A stretch of 24,416 bases of DNA from NCBI GenBank assembly GCA_030407315.1, contig JALQPE010002556.1:1-24416 (forward strand), in the 5' to 3' direction. The notes under the pieces are model-generated. The model saw only the letters and a list, made by a program, of their open reading frames with translations, did no database searches and was not told the DNA's origin. This document shows positions 1-8,886 of the stretch, piece after piece (position 1 is the stretch's first letter; every line of letters starts with the position of its first letter). Made by a program: the position numbers and the translations under genes. The stretch comes from Asparagopsis taxiformis (Eukaryota > Rhodophyta > Florideophyceae > Bonnemaisoniales > Bonnemaisoniaceae).

Positions 1-983
1 TTCCGCCAACGGGCGAGCGCGTTCGTCAACGCGTGGTCTTCTCGTATGGACCCCCACGGACGCTCATAAGCGATAACGGAAAGCAGTTCGCTGCTAAGTT
101 TTTCCAGCGCGTCTGCAACGAAATCGGCGTGACGAACGTCTTTACGTCGACGTACCACCCCCAAACGAACGGGCAGGTGGAGCGCTACAACAGGACGATC
201 CTGGCGATGCTGCGCAATTACGTGAACGAAAACCAGAACGACTGGGATCGATACGCATCGGCGTTAACGTTTGCGTACAACACGCATGTGCATTCGAGCA
301 CGGGCACGACGCCCTTCGATTTGATTCTCACGAATCCACCGCCACCGTTGGCGCTACACACGTCGGTAACGAACCGCGAACTACCCGACGGGGGAGGGCG
401 AGCCACTTACGTTCGTGAGCTCGCCACAACGATGGACAATGCGTATCGAACGCTGAAGGCGCGCAGGCACGTTATAAACGAAATTTCGACAAACGAGTCC
501 GTGTCTCGAATCGAAACATCCGCGCGGGAGAATACGTATTCATCGACCCGACGGACGGGACCACGAAGGGCACGAAGCTCGGCAACCACGCGTTGGGACC
601 GTTCCGCGTACTACGTAACGACGTACGAACGTTCGTCATCCAACGAGGAGACGTAGTTGAACGTGTCAACTCGGACCGCGTTGCGTACGCGCCAACGCCG
701 GCGAACGCGCCCCCCGCCGGAGCCATACGATGCCACCGAGGCAGACCTCGACAAGAACCGCGACGGTCCAGCGTATGTAGTAGACGACCTACTCAACCAC
801 CGCGTGAACGAGGACGGAACGTTAGACTTCCTCGTGAAGTGGGTCGGGTATCGTAACCCTACGTGGGAACCCCGCCGGAACGTATCTGAAGAGAGCGTCT
901 CTCGATACTTCGCACGCGTGCGACGAGCAAACAACGTGAAAGGCCACGACGGCCCCCGAAAACGCACACGAGCGTCGGGTTAA
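1..983 (+). pseudogene. Ty3/gypsy pol 3' end: integrase core and chromodomain (left copy, frameshifted)
   Basis: This is the C-terminal part of a chromodomain-bearing Ty3/gypsy polyprotein, which inserts element cDNA and tethers it to chromatin. Visible parts are the second integrase Asp in LISDNGKQF (near 63-90), the catalytic Glu in HPQTNGQVERYNR (near 160-195), an integrase C-terminal domain, and a chromodomain with LVKWVGYRNPTWEP (near 830-870). Compared with the right copy, single bases are missing near 44 and 453 and one C is added near 712. The reading frame is therefore lost between 453 and 712 and then restored, with the stop at 981-983. The upstream pol lies outside the window. Family assignment is firm; the copy cannot make an intact protein as read. 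Confidence 0.9.
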
Positions 984-1061
984 GCGCACGCGTGCGCGAC
1001 GTTGCACGATGCAACAAACGAAGGCGACGAGCCGCACGAACGAGAAGCGAAGGCACAACGA

Positions 1062-1078
1062 GTGGCCGGGACGTCCAC
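1062..1078. repeat. GTGGCCGGGACGTCCAC boundary repeat, outer copy
   Basis: This 17-bp sequence is itself a GTGG/CCAC hairpin and is followed by a run of nine Gs at 1088-1096. An identical copy with a G-rich tail lies at 3632-3648, so the pair brackets the hairpin-rich block. Both recur inverted in the right arm, near 18459 and 21005. It may mark the ends of an element or LTR; that is inference. Confidence 0.55.
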
Positions 1079-2532
1079 CCTTGCGTTGGGGGGGGGCGCG
1101 ATGCGTGCTAGAGCCGTCGCTCTTTTCGTTTTCGACACCATACGTTGGTGGAGGCACGAGCGCCAACGAAAGATTGGACGACGAGTCCACGCGCGGACGA
1201 TTCACACGATGTGAAGAGCCACGACTGGCTCGACAGTGTTGACCGCCCCACGGGCAAAGGTGACGACACCACGGGCCACGGACGGACAACACGTCAGATT
1301 TTTCGCGCGAAAAATTATACTTGGGCCAGCGGGCCATGGGCGCACGGTACGAAACATCGGGCCGATTACAGTGCGCTAATCCGGCCAAATCTCGGGACAC
1401 GCGTGCCCCGAAAATTTCGTAATTTTGCACGTCACGTGAGCCATCGCACGTCCCCGTGGACAGCCGCTGACAACGAGTCGCATCGACCAACGAGGTCAAC
1501 GCCAAACAGCTCGCGAGCTAACGGCAACGTGACGCCGGAAGGCGGAGAAACGACGTAGGACGGACGCGTCCCCAACGAAGATGGCAACGGCCTCATTACG
1601 AAACTTCCCGCACGAAGCGGAACGAAGCTATACGTTAGCCGACGAATTAGACCAACGGGTCTCAGCGCACGAAGCGCGCGAGTGAAGCGTGCGAACGACG
1701 AGCCAACGAGGCCGCGACGACGGACGGCGAACCGAATCGCCATCGTGAGGCACGACGCCGAACACGGTAGCCACGTACGGCAACCACGGAACGACACAAC
1801 GGTGTCCTGCCACGCGGGCATAGCGAATGACGCGCGAAAGCGAAAAGCCCGCCGGCTAGTCGAGACGCACGAGCAAACCCGAAAGGGGTTGACCACGTAC
1901 GGTCACGAAGGCTAAGACGCGCACGTCCGCATCGCAAAACGAGAAGCTAACGAGCTTAGACCCCGTTCGAATTCGAAGGCGCGCGCGGCACCGGCCACGT
2001 CGGCCAGGATACGAGCGCGTACGCGGACGTCGCTAACGATAACGACGCACGCCAACGGGCCGAACGTACGAAACGAAATACGAATACGCAACGGCGTACA
2101 AGCTGGTAGCCAACGTAAACGGCACAGCTGAAGGCAACGTCTGCCGACGAACCTGGCTCACGTAACAGCCTCAAACGCCCGCGGGCGTGCGAAACGACTT
2201 CGTCAATCGCGTCCCCGTCGGGTTCGCAAGTCGAATAAACTAAATTACGCAACGGCGTAGAGGGCGAGCATTACGTATGCCCAAGTGCACGTCGCACCAC
2301 ATAACGGATGAGCTAACGAAACGCTCCTCGGACGCCGCGGCGAACGACGCCACCACGCGAAGCGGACTAGCGCAACGGTTGCGCCACCGGCTAACGTGAA
2401 GCCGCGGGAACGTAAAGCGCGACGGCGCTAACGGTGTTAACGGCTATACGAAAAGCCAAGCCCGCCGGCAAAGACGTTGTGAACGGAACTGCGACGCACC
2501 ACGACGCACCGCCGCGTACACGCAACGGCGTG

Positions 2533-2572
2533 AAACGTCAAGCCAACTCACGCGCGAGTCGGCCTGACGTTT
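2533..2572. repeat. Long hairpin in tandem unit 1
   Basis: AAACGTCA pairs with TGACGTTT, followed inward by GCC/GGC and ACTC/GAGT around a 6-nt loop. The two interruptions are A-C mismatches, which would be G-U wobbles in RNA from the opposite strand. The equivalent hairpin in unit 2 differs by compensating changes. Confidence 0.7.
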
Positions 2573-2882
2573 GGCGAATTTTCCGTCCAGCTCATCGGAG
2601 CAAATTAAAATTGGCACCGGCGTGCTACGTGCCAAAGAGCTCGAATGCTCAACGGAATTCGACACCCGACGGGGTTATCCGCACGAGGAACGACGGCGGA
2701 AACGAATTCCGAGATAGTTACAAAATGATAACGCCACTGGCCAACGTGAAGCCGCGGGAACGTGAAGCGCGACGGCGCTAATGACGTCAATGGCTATACG
2801 AAAAGCCAAGCCCGCCGGCCACCACGTCGTCAGCGAAACCGCAACGTACTGCGACGAATTGCTGCGTACACGCCACGGCGTA

Positions 2883-2922
2883 GAACGTCAAACCGACTCA
2901 CGTGCGAGTCGGTCTGACGTTC
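2883..2922. repeat. Long hairpin in tandem unit 2
   Basis: GAACGTCA pairs with TGACGTTC and ACCGACTC pairs with GAGTCGGT around a 6-nt loop, with one A-C mismatch between them. Relative to unit 1, the outermost pair changed from A-T to G-C, an inner pair changed from G-C to A-T, and an inner mismatch became a G-C pair. Confidence 0.7.
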
Positions 2923-3631
2923 GATGAAATTTTCACCTAGCTCATCGGAGCAAATTAAAATTAGCACCGACGTGCTACGCGCTAAAGAGCTCGAATGCTC
3001 AACAGAATTTGACACCCGACGGGGTTATCCGGACGAGAAACGACGGCGGAAACGATTTCTGAGTTAGTTACTAAATGATACGCACGCCAACGGGCTCTAC
3101 GGTCGAGGTTAACGTACCACTCGCAGTGAAAAAGCCGCCGCTACGCGCCGCCGCTTTGCCGAATAATCGCGTGTGTTACGAACCTGCCAACGGGCACGCG
3201 CCGCCGCGAACTCGAAGCACGGGCTACGTAAGCCTTACGACACCCGACGGGGTAGACGCCACAACAAAAAAAATTGTGGGGAGGGGCTTAACGCTAACCC
3301 CTCCCCCGCTGCAGACGACCTGCCAACACGTATTACGAAGCTCAACGGAGCCATGCGATTACGCAAAGAAACAAACGAAGGTTTACGAAGCAGCTCGATG
3401 CTAAAAGCCTACGAGGCCTACGACTAACCACGGAACGATGCCAACGGGCGGGCCGCGATGATTACGAAAGAGCCGGAGCGCACGCGCGCGCTCCGGCGCC
3501 GTGGCGATTCGATCAGCCAACCGGGCCGCGTACGTTTAAAACGAGATTTTTCGGGACAACTGCCACGTCCGCAGTTGTACCCGAAAAGGCGCCACGGCCC
3601 CGTGTCTCAGGCGCGTCCTGAAGGGCCTCGC

Positions 3632-3648
3632 GTGGCCGGGACGTCCAC
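3632..3648. repeat. GTGGCCGGGACGTCCAC boundary repeat, inner copy
   Basis: Identical to 1062-1078 and again followed by G-rich DNA (GTGTGGGGGTGGGG), about 20 bases before the TA that abuts the GTATAC repeat. It closes the hairpin-rich block. Confidence 0.55.
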
Positions 3649-3669
3649 GTGTGGGGGTGGGGCTGTGTA

Positions 3670-4327
3670 GTATACGTGGCAATTCCGAAATTGCAAATAT
3701 TTACGTTTTTCCGCGGAATTCGAATCTCGGCGGACACGACCGGCGACAGCAATGCACGAACATTGCTGGCGCATGCGCGCGCGCAACCGGCACACGTGTG
3801 CAACGAACGTACTGGCAACGGCCAACGGACCAACGGGTCCCTACGCGTGACCCACAAGGTCCTTTCCCATTCGGGGACGTTACGCGCAGTGTTTACACTG
3901 TAAAGCGATGCCATCGTGGCCATATAGGTATTGGCATCGTGCCGGGAGGGAAAGGGGACAAGACAACGATCGAGCAACGGCTCTAGTCTACGACTGACTT
4001 CTACGTTTTACGTTTACGTTCTGCCTAACGAGGCTTCGTCTCCGTCGAGCTGCGTACTCCCTACCCATCGCCGCACGTAAGGCTGATTGCGTGTAGTGCC
4101 TCCGGGCTTGGTTGAGAGCGCCTCCGGTGACGTACCACCTCGTTTGCTAACGTAATCCTCGCGTGGATTGTTGCGTCGTGACGCTCGTGTCTACTCGCTA
4201 ACCACTCTACCTTCTACCGTTCTAACAATACAGTCAAACACCAGCGGGTGGACTGCTCGTTTCGTTTCGTAAGGACAGCGTGTCCGTAGCTCGTACCAGC
4301 TATCTAGAACTAACGTTGTTCCACAAA
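3670..4327 (+). repeat. 660-bp terminal inverted repeat, left copy
   Basis: The outer end is GTATACGTGG next to TA; similarity to the other two copies ends inward at TTCCACAAAA. It contains the inverted repeat CAGTGT-TT-ACACTG (3888-3901), a TATA-like stretch near 3921, hairpins GGACC-AACG-GGTCC, GAGC-AACG-GCTC and GCCT-AACG-AGGC, and a TTCTAAC...CAG splice-acceptor-like segment near 4222-4234. Its inner end runs into the methyltransferase ORF. Confidence 0.85.
3919..3931 (+). promoter_or_regulatory. TATA-like element in the left TIR
   Basis: CCATATAGGTATT lies about 440 bases upstream of the first ATG of the methyltransferase gene and is followed by a purine-rich GGGAGGGAAAGGGG run. The other two repeat copies read CTATATAGG here, a better TATA box, and point the same way towards the inside of the unit. 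The promoter role is inferred from position and motif. Confidence 0.4.
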
Positions 4328-4366
4328 AGTGAAGGGCAGGCTCTCGCAAAGGACTTTCTTTCGAAA

Positions 4367-6145
4367 ATGAATCAGTATTGCCGGGTGTACGACGTCCCTT
4401 TCGAAGATTTAGTCAGTGCCGACGAGAGCCGAGAACACGTGCCCATCACGGGCAACGTTCAGCTCATTCTGACTGATCCGCCCTACAATGTTCGTCCTAA
4501 GAGGAACGATTCCAACTCTTCGTACGACAGGCTAACTGCAGAAGATATGCAGGTTAGCATCGAAGTGTTTGACGAGCTGTTGCGCCCCGGTGGCCACGGC
4601 ATCGTGTTCTGCTCCGTTTTGCAGTTCTACGAATGGTTCCATTACTTGGAAACGTACAAAGGACAGCAGTCAGAAGGCCCAACCGATGCTGCTGCCAGTG
4701 ATGACGGGTCGGATGAAGAAGAGGTTACGTCCATGAATTCGGACTCCGAAGCATTGCAGCACAGTGGCGAAGAAAGTGCGGATGAGGAGGAGGAGGAGGA
4801 CGTCGTTCGGAATTCAGTTTTCTTCGTTGATGAGGTACCTCTGTTGTTTGTCCGACTACCTGGGCACCTCTATCAAATGCCGGGGCGGAAGAGGTACCAA
4901 CGCATGAACATGGCAGAGGTCGCTATCCACTTCTGGAAGCGAGGTGTTCCGTTCAAGACTGGAAGCGAGATGGTGGCCTATAGGAACCACGGATACATGG
5001 ACGGCACGTACCCGGCGTGGTGCAACGTCACCATCAATATGCCCGCCATCGATTCGAATGAGATGGTGTGGCGAACAAGGAGCACAACCGGTGCTACGGT
5101 CAGAGTTCGTGCAGAGCAGAAGAGCGTCGCTCTCATGATGGAGTTGATCAGCCAGCATTCACAGCCTGGTGATATTGTTGTCGATCCATTCTCTGGCACT
5201 TTCGCAACGGGAAAAGCAGCTATGAGCTTGCCTGAGCACCGTGTTTTCGTCGGCAGTGACATGGACAAATTGTGTGTGGCACGATCGCTTCCAAAGCTGT
5301 GTGCAGTCATGTCACGTGTAATTCTTTCAAACAACACTGACATGAGGGTCACGACAGAAGCGAAACAGAGTGCTGAGAAGTTCTTGGCGTCCCCCTCTGT
5401 CACGATGCGTACGCAGAGGGAACGCAGGATCATCGAACCCCCACCTGGCCTTCCCCTGTACCAGAGGTTCCCGAAATATATTCGGCAGTACCTCTGGCAG
5501 CTGTGCCCAGAGTCGATTGCGTCGCACGAGCACATGGAAAAACCGGTACATTATTGGCCACATTCCCTGCGCCGCTGGTTGCAAACTGAAAACCCTCGCG
5601 TGATGCGGGCACACGATTGTGTTGCGAAAAAATTGAGCGTTCGACCATCGCTGACTAAGCATCCAAATGCAGGAAGAGGGCTCTTCGCTGAACAGACATT
5701 TAATGTTGGCGACGAAGTACGTGCATACTACGGAACTGTTGTGTACTCTGATATGAGCAAGGAGTCGATGAGGTTCGCGTACGGAGAGGGTCACATGGCG
5801 ATAACGAAGGAAACATTCTTGATGTATGCCATCAAGCTGTATGCAACAGCGGAGGACGACGAAAACATCGAGCATCCAATTTGGATTGTTCCGGCTCCGT
5901 TCTGTTCGGCGCAGTTCATCAACGACCCGCGGTATTTGCGAGGTGAGGACACTCCGGCGGAAGACACCAGGCGGATGGCCAACGTCGAGTTTGTCGAGAA
6001 CTACAGCAGCGGTTCGACGGGGAAGAAGCTCAAGGCGAAGGACCTAGAAAATCCGAAGATCATCGTAGTACGTGCAATCCGCGATATCCGTCCAGGGCAG
6101 GAGCTCTACGTTCATTATGGGACAGCGTTTAGAGCATGGAATTAG
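4367..6145 (+). CDS. Amino-methyltransferase (DPPY type) fused to SET domain
   Basis: This intact 592-aa ORF starts at the first ATG. The open frame runs further upstream into the TIR without another ATG. An N6-adenine/N4-cytosine type DNA methyltransferase comes first: LILTDPPYN (catalytic motif IV, residues 32-41), then an acidic insertion of about 45 residues rich in Asp/Glu/Ser, then VVDPFSGTFATGKAAM (AdoMet-binding motif I, about 271-286). Motif IV before motif I is the order of beta-class enzymes. Residues 430-592 are a SET domain: GRGLF, AQFINDPR with NVEFVE in place of the classic NHSC, and PGQELYVHYG. It could both methylate DNA and modify a lysine in chromatin; substrates are unknown. 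It is related to the methyltransferase at 15493-17832. The base choice differs from the ACG-rich gypsy arms. Confidence 0.85.
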   Translation: MNQYCRVYDVPFEDLVSADESREHVPITGNVQLILTDPPYNVRPKRNDSNSSYDRLTAEDMQVSIEVFDELLRPGGHGIVFCSVLQFYEWFHYLETYKGQQSEGPTDAAASDDGSDEEEVTSMNSDSEALQHSGEESADEEEEEDVVRNSVFFVDEVPLLFVRLPGHLYQMPGRKRYQRMNMAEVAIHFWKRGVPFKTGSEMVAYRNHGYMDGTYPAWCNVTINMPAIDSNEMVWRTRSTTGATVRVRAEQKSVALMMELISQHSQPGDIVVDPFSGTFATGKAAMSLPEHRVFVGSDMDKLCVARSLPKLCAVMSRVILSNNTDMRVTTEAKQSAEKFLASPSVTMRTQRERRIIEPPPGLPLYQRFPKYIRQYLWQLCPESIASHEHMEKPVHYWPHSLRRWLQTENPRVMRAHDCVAKKLSVRPSLTKHPNAGRGLFAEQTFNVGDEVRAYYGTVVYSDMSKESMRFAYGEGHMAITKETFLMYAIKLYATAEDDENIEHPIWIVPAPFCSAQFINDPRYLRGEDTPAEDTRRMANVEFVENYSSGSTGKKLKAKDLENPKIIVVRAIRDIRPGQELYVHYGTAFRAWN

Positions 6146-6176
6146 GGTCACGAAAGACATAGTCATTTCGACTACA

Positions 6177-6182
6177 AATAAA
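6177..6182 (+). terminator. AATAAA polyadenylation signal
   Basis: AATAAA lies 32 bases after the stop of the methyltransferase-SET gene on the same strand, a normal eukaryotic 3' end arrangement. Confidence 0.5.
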
Positions 6183-6510
6183 GCTACGTTCCAGAGTTGA
6201 AGTATATCATATAATGCAGCATGTCCAGCCACCATTAGTCCATGGTGAAACCTATTTAGCAGTACTCGCCTGTCAAAAACCAATCGTTCACACTCCAGGT
6301 GCACTTCGTCCGAGCAGTGAACCTGACTGCTTGGATGCTGTTATGCGTGCAGATGCAAAATACACGACCAAGTTTAAATGGACGCCCGGTGGATGTCCAG
6401 CTCAGTTGCATTGCTGTCCAGCCCAGAAATTCTACAATTCAGGGCAGAAAAAAACATTGCAAAAAACATCGATTTCAGCGGGTCGATTGTGCCATACGGC
6501 ACACCCCCAT

Positions 6511-6544
6511 CTCAAAAACATGTTCACATGTGCATGTTTTTGAG
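6511..6544. repeat. 12-bp perfect hairpin
   Basis: CTCAAAAACATG and CATGTTTTTGAG form a perfect 12-bp stem (13 with the flanking T-A) around a 10-nt loop that itself contains CACATGTG. It sits between the two genes. It could be a transcript end structure, a small-RNA hairpin or the core of a small inverted-repeat element. Confidence 0.75.
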
Positions 6545-6805
6545 AATAGCCCAAATTTTAATTCAAATCAGGAAGTCTTCCGGACATAGGGGTGCTCGCG
6601 GCCTAGCTCGACAGCTGTAATTGTACCTCATTAAATACTGTTGATGACTGCCTACCGTATACAATCTGGACTGTTGGCGTATTCTCCGGTACTTGACCTG
6701 ACCTGAACGTTCATCGCAGACCGTTGTGGTTACCGACACTATACAGAAATCTTTTTTGTATCTCGTGCAACTCAATCGTTCCATCGCTTCGGGGAAAGCT
6801 TCATT

Positions 6806-8281
6806 GTGCCGCCGCGTATTGCGAAGAAAGCTCCAAAGCCTCCGGGCCTCCAGAAAACCCGGTCAGCAGCTGCTGTATCGAGTGCCCGACAATCCCGTGC
6901 GAAGAAGCGGTCTGGGCCTACCGGCAGCATTGAACCGCGGTCCGGTAGTCGCAAGACGGACCGGCGCAGAACTGGGGATCCGCAGCGAGAAAGTGAGGAA
7001 GGAGGAACGGCGCGGAGAGAGATGGGGCTTGACCGAGGCAAGCGTGCTCGCAGGGACAGTGAACATCATGATGATGACATGATAGTGGCTCAAAACATGT
7101 TGGAATTGCGGCAGAGTGCTATGGCAAAGGTAGTTTCTCCCGGGTTGGCAGATGCGGAGGTGCTGCAGACGGAGTCCCAGCCGGGGTTCCCGAGACACTG
7201 GAGGCTGTGACCCCCACTGCGCCAACTTTGCCGAGTACATCAGCCCCAGCAGGTAATGCAGTCAGGGACCCGAGGATAGCGGCAAGGGATGTTGTTTCTG
7301 AGCAACGTTCACAGGATGCCAACTATCATCGGCGGTCAGGTGGTACTGAGGGGAGAGAGCAGCCGGAGTGCGGGCCTCGTCACAACAGACTGTCATTGGT
7401 GCCAAATATGCGCGTAACGCCCCCGCGACGTCAGGCTATTGCCGATGGAGGACATCATATTCCCGATAGCATGCGAGATGGGGGACGGTGAGGGCAGAGA
7501 GGTTGCATCCGCCGGAATCCATCGATTTAATGGCGAGTCGCATCAATGCGCAGAAGAAGAAGATCGCGGAGCTGGAAAAAAAGTGTTTAGCCAGGACATA
7601 GCAAACAAGGCGCTCACCACGGAGATAGTTGCGTTGGAGGCTAAGGTGAAGACTCTGCAGGCGGAAAATGCCAGCCTTACTGCAATTGCGAGAACAGGTA
7701 GAATCAGTGATCACGGTGGCGGTAAGTCGAAAATACAGAAAGCCATTCCCGTGAAATACCTTGGAGTTCTTAGGGCGGTTGAGGAAAACCTGACAAAGTG
7801 GTGCAAGAACGAGACTATGGAGCTGGACCCTATAGGGGAACAAACGCAGAGACGTTGGACTGGACGTACCATCGAGGTAGAGCCGGTAGAAGGGACACTT
7901 TGGAGCGAAAACGGTGTAGGATATATTGCTACCTCTCCGGGCTATATCATCAAGAATCTGCAGTGGTATACACCTTCGTACAGAGACGAGAGTGATCTGC
8001 TGAATGACTTGGTGCGACACGTACTGCGTCAAAGTCCGTGGTGTGATGTGTTTTCCGATGAGGAGCAGCGTGTGTGCTGTCAAGAGGCTGTGGCGGGGAG
8101 CAAGGAATTGAAAGTGAAGGTGACGCAGAAACTGTCCGACGTGATGAGTGCACGGAAGCGTAATGCGAGGGACAGATTGTTCGGTTCGCTGGGGTACACG
8201 AAATTAATGTCCAGATGCACGATGCTTGTGGAAGTTAGTTCTAGAATAGCTGGTACGAGCCAGTGGACACGCTGTCCATAA
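6806..8281 (+). pseudogene. Broken coiled-coil protein gene of unknown function
   Basis: I do not recognise the family. Reading across four frames gives a coherent protein of about 490 residues. It has a very basic N-terminus (PPRIAKKAPKP, then RKTDRRR) and a low-complexity Pro/Ser/Thr part. A coiled coil follows (NAQKKKIAELEKKCL, then IVALEAKVKTLQAENASL), and then a C-terminal domain of about 200 residues with YLGVLRAVEENLTKWC and LLNDLVRHVLRQSPWCDVF. Frames change near 7170-7200, 7485 and 7580, each consistent with a one-base indel. No ATG starts the first frame; it begins at a GTG within an open frame. The last 18 residues and stop lie inside the 8226-8886 TIR. The basic tail plus coiled coil suggest a nucleic-acid-binding or chromatin role, which is inference. 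Introns instead of indels are possible, but I saw no matching splice sites. Confidence 0.55.
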
Positions 8282-8886
8282 CGAAACGAACAAGTCCACC
8301 TGCAGGTGTTTTGACTGTATGTTTGGTAGCAAAGAAAAGATAGGGTAGAGAATAGGTTAGCAGGTAGACACGGGCGTCACGACGCAACGTTCTACGCGAG
8401 GATTACGTCAACGGACGAGGTGGTACGTCACCGGAGGCGCTCTCGACCAAACCCGTAGGCACGACACGCGATCAGCCTCACGTGTGGCGATGGGTAGGGA
8501 GTACGCAGCTCGACGGAGAGGAAGCATCGATAGGCGTAAACGTAATACGTAACGTAGAAGTCAGTCGTAGACTAGAGCACGTTGCCCGATCGTTAATTGT
8601 CCCCTTTCCCTCCCGGCACGATGCCAATACCTATATAGCCACGATGGTATCGCTTTAAGTGTAAACACTGCTCGTAACGTCCCCGAATGGGAAAGGACCT
8701 TGTGGGTCGCAACTAGGGACCCGTTGGTCCGTTGGCCGTTACCAGTACGCTCGTTGCACACGTGTGCCGGTTGCGCGCGCGCATGCGCCAGCAATGTTCG
8801 TGCATTGCTGTCGCCGGTCGTGTCCGCCGAAATTCGAATTCCGCGGAAATCGTAAATATTTGCAATTTCGGAATTTCCACGTATAC
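8226..8886 (-). repeat. 660-bp terminal inverted repeat, middle copy
   Basis: This is an inverted copy of 3670-4327 and is more diverged from it (roughly 85-88 percent by eye) than the right copy is. It ends at CCACGTATAC followed by TA, and beyond that it lacks the hairpin block and gypsy sequence seen beside the other two. On the minus strand it has ATG at 8279-8277 opening MDSVSTGSYQLF and then a stop, where both other copies have AAG. Confidence 0.85.

Larger units (their letters stand above)
2385..3085. repeat. Tandem duplication, two units of about 350 bp
   Basis: AACGTGAAGCCGCGGGAACG at about 2393 recurs at about 2743, and GCTATACGAAAAGCCAAGCC at about 2443 recurs at about 2793, a period of 350 bases. 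Similarity continues through the ACCCGACGGGGTTATCC segment of each unit and fades near 3085. Each unit holds the same set of hairpins: a 40-nt stem, GCTC-ATCG-GAGC and ACCC-GACG-GGGT. The duplication is mirrored in the right arm at about 19012-19710, so it predates the arm duplication. Confidence 0.85.
984..3667. other. Hairpin-rich non-coding block, left arm
   Basis: No credible gene lies in these 2.7 kb. The open frames are short, use frames unlike the neighbours and match nothing I recognise. It may be gypsy LTR/UTR sequence, but I could not place TG...CA ends. It begins just after the gypsy stop and ends at the TA flanking the GTATAC repeat. GTGGCCGGGACGTCCAC followed by a G-run occurs near both ends (1062-1078 and 3632-3648). 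The block contains a 350-bp tandem duplication, perfect palindromes (for example 984-997, 1288-1305 and 2174-2187) and many short hairpins, a large share with AACG in the loop. The same block is repeated inverted at 18435-21133. Confidence 0.75.
1..4327. repeat. Left arm of a >4.3-kb inverted repeat
   Basis: The whole stretch is the reverse complement of 17771-22073. Position 1 pairs with about 22073, and the TA at 3668-3669 pairs with the TA at 18433-18434. In a 200-base sample around 3840-4040 I count about eight differences, so the arms are roughly 96 percent alike. The arm covers a gypsy pol end, a hairpin-rich non-coding block and the 660-bp GTATAC repeat. It is still paired at the left window edge, so its real length is unknown. 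An assembly artefact at a palindrome cannot be excluded. Confidence 0.9.
6146..6805. other. Intergenic region between the two genes of the unit
   Basis: No gene is recognisable here. It holds the AATAAA signal at 6177 and a strong hairpin at 6511-6544. The open frame of the downstream coiled-coil gene can be traced back to about 6710 without an ATG. Short ORFs on both strands look like chance. Confidence 0.5.
3670..8886. mobile_element. Candidate TIR transposon carrying a methyltransferase-SET gene
   Basis: Two inverted copies of a roughly 660-bp repeat, 3670-4327 and 8226-8886, bound this 5.2-kb unit. Both start with GTATACGTGG at the outer end and are directly flanked by TA (3668-3669 and 8887-8888), as expected for a TA target duplication. 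Similarity stops at this point on the 8886 side. Inside are an intact methyltransferase-SET ORF and a decayed coiled-coil ORF, both on the plus strand. No recognisable transposase, polymerase or capsid gene is present, so the unit would be non-autonomous or use an unknown enzyme. A TA dinucleotide is weak evidence alone. The left TIR is closer to the distant copy at 17771-18432 than to its presumed partner. Confidence 0.6.

Noticed and set aside
984..3667. CRISPR-like array
   Set aside because: The AACG hairpins are irregularly spaced with different stems and no constant repeat or spacer length, and the context is eukaryotic.
4280..4366. Upstream extension of the methyltransferase-SET gene from a GTG
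   Set aside because: The frame is open into the TIR, but a GTG start is unlikely in a eukaryote and no ATG precedes it. The first ATG at 4367 leaves all methyltransferase motifs intact. A spliced upstream exon remains possible.
4978..5535. 185-aa open frame on the minus strand
   Set aside because: Shadow of the methyltransferase-SET gene; no motif of its own.
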